Assembly (NCBI GenBank): GCA_028287605.1
Contig: JAQBPI010000117.1
Coordinates: 1 to 7,784, forward strand
Length of the DNA: 7,784 nucleotides
Direction of reading: 5' to 3'
Origin: Chloroflexota bacterium
Lineage (GTDB): Bacteria; Chloroflexota; Dormibacteria; Aeolococcales; Aeolococcaceae
Below, in pieces: positions 5,516 to 7,784 of the stretch (positions within the stretch are counted from its first letter, which is position 1; every line of letters begins with the position of its first letter). The translations under genes were made by a program, and so were the position numbers. The notes beneath the pieces were generated by a model. That model ran no database searches. It had not been told where the DNA came from and was given only the letters and a program-made list of their open reading frames with translations.

Positions 5516-6304
5516 TCAGACCTTGCGGTACTCGGGCACCCAGGAGCCGTCGTCGAGGCGGCGGAAGTCCTGGAAGAGCCCCGGCGCCTCGGCCACCATG
5601 AGCTCGGCGAGCATCCCGAAGACGAGGCGCATCTCCTCCTCCGCCCCCGGCGCGGTGCGCATCTCGATCACGTGGCGGAGGGTGCGCACGTTCATGGTCA
5701 TGACCAGGTCGGTGCTCAGCCCGCACGGCGCCAGCCGCCGCAGCGCCGAGGTGACCTCCTTCTTGACGTGGAACGGGATGCCCTGCGCGTCGATCCCCAG
5801 AGCCTGCGCCGCCTCCACCTGGAACTCCTCCAGCCGCTCGACGATCTCGATGCACTGCCGGCGCAGCGGCTCGAGGGCGGGCGGGATGCGGAAGCCGATG
5901 TCGACCAGCCGGACGTAGCGGAGGCTCTCCTGGCTGTACGCGGCACCGGCGCGGTGGCGGACGATCTCGTGGGAGGCGACCCGGCTGACGTCGCGCAGCG
6001 CGAAGGAGTAGCTGGCGTGCTCGAGGACGCTGCCGTGGGCGCTGCGGAGGATGTTGGCGAAGTACTCGCGGCGGTCGGTCCGCACCCGGGTCACGTTGGG
6101 GTTGAGCCCCGGCTCCCAGCTCCGGTAGCAGGCCCGGCCGGCGAACTCGACGAGCAGCTCGCCGGGGTTGACCGCCTCGTCGCCCTCGCCGAGGCGCCGG
6201 TCGAGCCACGAGGCGCCGCCCACCTGTTCGAGGTAGGCGCGCATGCCCTCGAGGTCGATCGAGGGCCGGGCGAGAAGATGGACGGACGGGCTGGTCTCGT
6301 GCAT
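5516..6304 (-). CDS. thyX: ThyX, FAD-dependent thymidylate synthase
   Basis: ThyX makes dTMP from dUMP using methylene-tetrahydrofolate and NADPH with bound FAD, working as a tetramer in the cytoplasm. The 262-residue protein shows HGSVLEHASYSF (90-101), the signature region RHRAGAAYSQESLRY (116-130), IPFHVKKE, and NVRTLRHVIEMRT (205-217) near the end, where family members carry the dUMP-binding arginine. The signature normally reads RHR, seven residues, then Ser; here Ser127 comes after eight, one residue longer, and the usual RHRxxS serine is an alanine. The SxRY end (S127, R129, Y130) is intact. The first ATG is used; no strong ribosome site precedes it, and Met21 is an alternative, but residues 8-20 look like the normal N-terminal strand. 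It is divergent from the GlcF-like gene with 75 bases between starts. No ThyA is in view. Confidence 0.94.
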   Translation of the reverse strand: MHETSPSVHLLARPSIDLEGMRAYLEQVGGASWLDRRLGEGDEAVNPGELLVEFAGRACYRSWEPGLNPNVTRVRTDRREYFANILRSAHGSVLEHASYSFALRDVSRVASHEIVRHRAGAAYSQESLRYVRLVDIGFRIPPALEPLRRQCIEIVERLEEFQVEAAQALGIDAQGIPFHVKKEVTSALRRLAPCGLSTDLVMTMNVRTLRHVIEMRTAPGAEEEMRLVFGMLAELMVAEAPGLFQDFRRLDDGSWVPEYRKV

Positions 6305-6365
6305 CGGGAACGGATGTTCGCAGATCGGGCCGGGGCCGTGCAGGGGGGCGGGCGCGACGTGCTCC

Positions 6366-6371
6366 TACAAT
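6366..6371 (+). promoter_or_regulatory. -10 element, probably giving a leaderless GlcF-like transcript
   Basis: TACAAT is a 5-of-6 match to TATAAT in very GC-rich DNA. It ends 8 bases before the ATG at 6380, so transcription should start at or within a base or two of the start codon, leaving no room for a ribosome binding site. No recognisable -35 is present; the region upstream is a G-rich run. Confidence 0.55.
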
Positions 6372-6379
6372 GCGCCACG

Positions 6380-7687
6380 ATGCCCGAGCCCGTCGCTCCG
6401 CGCTTCCTCGCCGACGTGTACGAGGCGGCGAGCCGCTGCAACAAGTGCTCCCTCTGCCAGGCGGTGTGCCCCACGTACCTCGTCAACCCGGTGGAGTGGG
6501 AGACGGCGCGCGGCCGGGTCGCGCTGATCCGCGACGCCATCGAGGGCCGGCTCGAGCTCCGCGACATCGCCGACGGGCCGCTGAGCACCTGCCTCACCTG
6601 CAACAACTGCATCGCCGCCTGCGCCCCGCGGGTGCCCACCGGCGACATCGTCAGCCGCGCCCGCCAGGAGCTGCACGAGCAGGAGGGGCACCCCGCGGGC
6701 CAGACCCTCGTCCTCCGGTCGGTGCTCCCCCATCCGCGGATGCTCGCCCTCGTCCACCGGCTCTCGCGCGCCGCCCAGGTGACCGGGCTCCACGCGCTGG
6801 CGCGCCACTCCGGCGTCACCCGCTGGCTCGGCGCCGCCGGGGCGCTGATGGAGCACGTCGGCCCGCTGCCGGCGCGCACCGCCCACCACCGCGCCCGCGC
6901 GCTCCCCGCCGCCGAGGGCACGCCGCGGGGCCGGGTGGCGCTGTTCGTGTGCTGCTACCAGAACCTGGCCGCGCCGGCGGCGACCGAGGCGGTGATGCGG
7001 GTGCTCCTCAGCAGCGGCTTCGAGGTGGTGGTGCCCCGGCTGGGCTGCAGCGGCCTGCCCGCGAAGAGCCTGGGCGACCGCGACGCGGAGCTCGACATGG
7101 CCCGCCGCAACGTCGAGCGGCTGCGCGAGCTCGCGGTGGACGCCCTGGTCGGCGACGTCACCTCCTGCACCGGCCACGTGCAGCGCTACGGCGAGCTGCT
7201 GCGTCACGAGCCGCCGCTCGCCGCAGCAGCAGCGGCGGTGGCGTCGCGCACCTGGCGGGTCGCCGAGTTCCTCCTCCGGGCCGGGCTCACCGCCCCACTC
7301 GGCCCGCTGCGCTGGCGGGTCGCCTACGACGAGCCCTGCTCGCTGCCCCTCGGCGGCGACGCCCGGGAGGCGCCCTACCGGCTGCTCGGCTCGATCCCCG
7401 CGCTGCAGATGCGGCCGCTGGCGGAGACCGAGATGTGCTGCGGCGGCGCCGGCGACTACGTCCGCCGCGAGCCCGAGCGCAGCGCCGCCATCCTGGCGCG
7501 GAAGCTCAACAACGTCGCCGCCAGCGGGGCCGAGGTGCTGGTCACCGACAACATCTCCTGCCTCATCCAGCTCCGGGAGGGCGCCCGGCGCCACGCCCCC
7601 GGGCTGCGGGTGATGCACCTCTTCGAGGTCCTGCTGGCGTCGATGGAGAGCGCCCAGCGGCGCGCTCCGGGGCGTCGCCCGGGCTGA
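6380..7687 (+). CDS. glcF: GlcF/LutA-like iron-sulfur protein with two [4Fe-4S] sites and two CCG domains
   Basis: This 435-residue protein has the GlcF (glycolate oxidase iron-sulfur subunit) build. Cluster 1 is C20, C23, C26, C30 in CNKCSLCQAVCP; cluster 2 is C71, C74, C77, C81 in CLTCNNCIAACAP, with TARGRVALIRDAIEG between them as in GlcF. Two cysteine-rich CCG domains follow. The first (about 186-265) has C191/C192 and reads GCSGLPAKSLGD where CCG is usual. The second (about 314-395) is canonical, with EPCS (C320), MCCGGAG (C353/C354) and ISC (C394). Such subunits pass electrons from a flavin dehydrogenase (GlcD, lactate or glycerol-3-phosphate type) to the quinone pool at the membrane. 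No flavin partner is visible in this window. LutA, GlpC and HdrD-like proteins share these domains, so the substrate is uncertain. The frame is open far upstream, but the ATG at 6380 fits the family start and lies just after a good -10 element. The last ~15 residues are low-complexity. Confidence 0.85.
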   Translation: MPEPVAPRFLADVYEAASRCNKCSLCQAVCPTYLVNPVEWETARGRVALIRDAIEGRLELRDIADGPLSTCLTCNNCIAACAPRVPTGDIVSRARQELHEQEGHPAGQTLVLRSVLPHPRMLALVHRLSRAAQVTGLHALARHSGVTRWLGAAGALMEHVGPLPARTAHHRARALPAAEGTPRGRVALFVCCYQNLAAPAATEAVMRVLLSSGFEVVVPRLGCSGLPAKSLGDRDAELDMARRNVERLRELAVDALVGDVTSCTGHVQRYGELLRHEPPLAAAAAAVASRTWRVAEFLLRAGLTAPLGPLRWRVAYDEPCSLPLGGDAREAPYRLLGSIPALQMRPLAETEMCCGGAGDYVRREPERSAAILARKLNNVAASGAEVLVTDNISCLIQLREGARRHAPGLRVMHLFEVLLASMESAQRRAPGRRPG

Positions 7688-7708
7688 TCGCCGCCACCGG
7701 GACTTTCA

Positions 7709-7783
7709 TCACGCACCCGCACGCCTCGCGGTAGCGCGCCGGGTGGTGAGAACGACGGCCAGCGGCCACAGGGCCTCCGCGCC
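7709..7783 (-). CDS. Possible 3' end of a convergent gene, partial
   Basis: A minus-strand frame open to the window edge ends with TGA at 7709-7711. Its 24 visible residues include ALWPLAVVLTTRRA, a hydrophobic run followed by arginines that looks like the end of a membrane helix. It would be convergent with the GlcF-like gene, with 21 bases between the stops. The piece is too short to identify, and another minus frame is also open here, so this is only a possibility. Confidence 0.25.
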   Translation of the reverse strand, partial: GAEALWPLAVVLTTRRATARRAGA

Positions 7784-7784
7784 G

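Noticed and set aside
5498..7687. A 729-codon plus-strand open frame running antisense through thyX into the GlcF-like gene
   Set aside because: Only the part from 6380 encodes a recognisable protein. The upstream part is the complement of thyX and stays open because stops are rare in such GC-rich DNA. There is no ribosome site or domain there.
7456..7769. Minus-strand open frames under the 3' end of the GlcF-like gene (68 and 88 codons)
   Set aside because: Both lie mostly opposite well-supported GlcF coding sequence and show no domain. Only the short frame ending at 7709 stays outside it, and that is listed as a weak partial.
1..7784. CRISPR arrays, insertion sequences, attachment sites, toxin-antitoxin or phage defence genes
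   Set aside because: I looked for direct repeats, terminal inverted repeats and second copies of the tRNA end and saw none. All well-supported proteins but one belong to housekeeping or cofactor families.

Overview
This is a very GC-rich, gene-dense bacterial chromosomal segment. It suggests a free-living, probably aerobic actinobacterium-like organism, or a member of a deep Chloroflexota/Dormibacterota-like lineage. The clues are coenzyme F420 biosynthesis genes, FAD-dependent ThyX, a MoaD-MoaE fusion of the kind known as MoaX in mycobacteria, and a GT2-GtrA fusion. CofE is a stand-alone protein rather than the FbiB fusion of mycobacteria, which argues against a close mycobacterial relative. 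The lineage call is inference. I see no insertion sequence, phage gene, CRISPR array or other mobile signature.

Layout. At the left edge a plus-strand membrane glycosyltransferase (1-1194, 5' end missing) runs tail-to-tail into a minus-strand tRNA-Gly(UCC) gene (1145-1220) and takes its stop codon from inside it. From there to 6304 everything is on the minus strand. In transcription order this is thyX, an ErpA/IscA-type Fe-S carrier, a small unrecognised membrane protein, cofD, cofC, cofE, a moaD-moaE fusion, then the tRNA. A plus-strand GlcF-like two-cluster iron-sulfur protein (6380-7687) diverges from thyX. The last ~75 bases may hold the tail of another minus-strand gene.

How the genes work together. 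cofD, cofC and cofE are the three enzymes that build the phospho-lactyl (or PEP-derived) and glutamate tail of F420. They are tightly packed, with a 4-base GTGA overlap between cofD and cofC and 26 bases between cofC and cofE. The moaDE fusion follows 42 bases later and supplies both molybdopterin synthase subunits, so F420 and molybdenum cofactor synthesis look co-transcribed. The tRNA-Gly begins 10 bases after moaDE and may be cut from the same transcript. ErpA and the GlcF-like protein add an iron-sulfur theme, and ThyX a flavin-dependent one. All of this fits redox cofactor metabolism.

I did not find a clear new multi-gene system. The points most worth checking are the F420-Moco-tRNA arrangement, the absence of an FbiB-type reductase beside cofC, the unusual ThyX signature, the GlcF-like protein without a GlcD partner in view and with an altered CCG motif, and the unidentified four-helix membrane protein.
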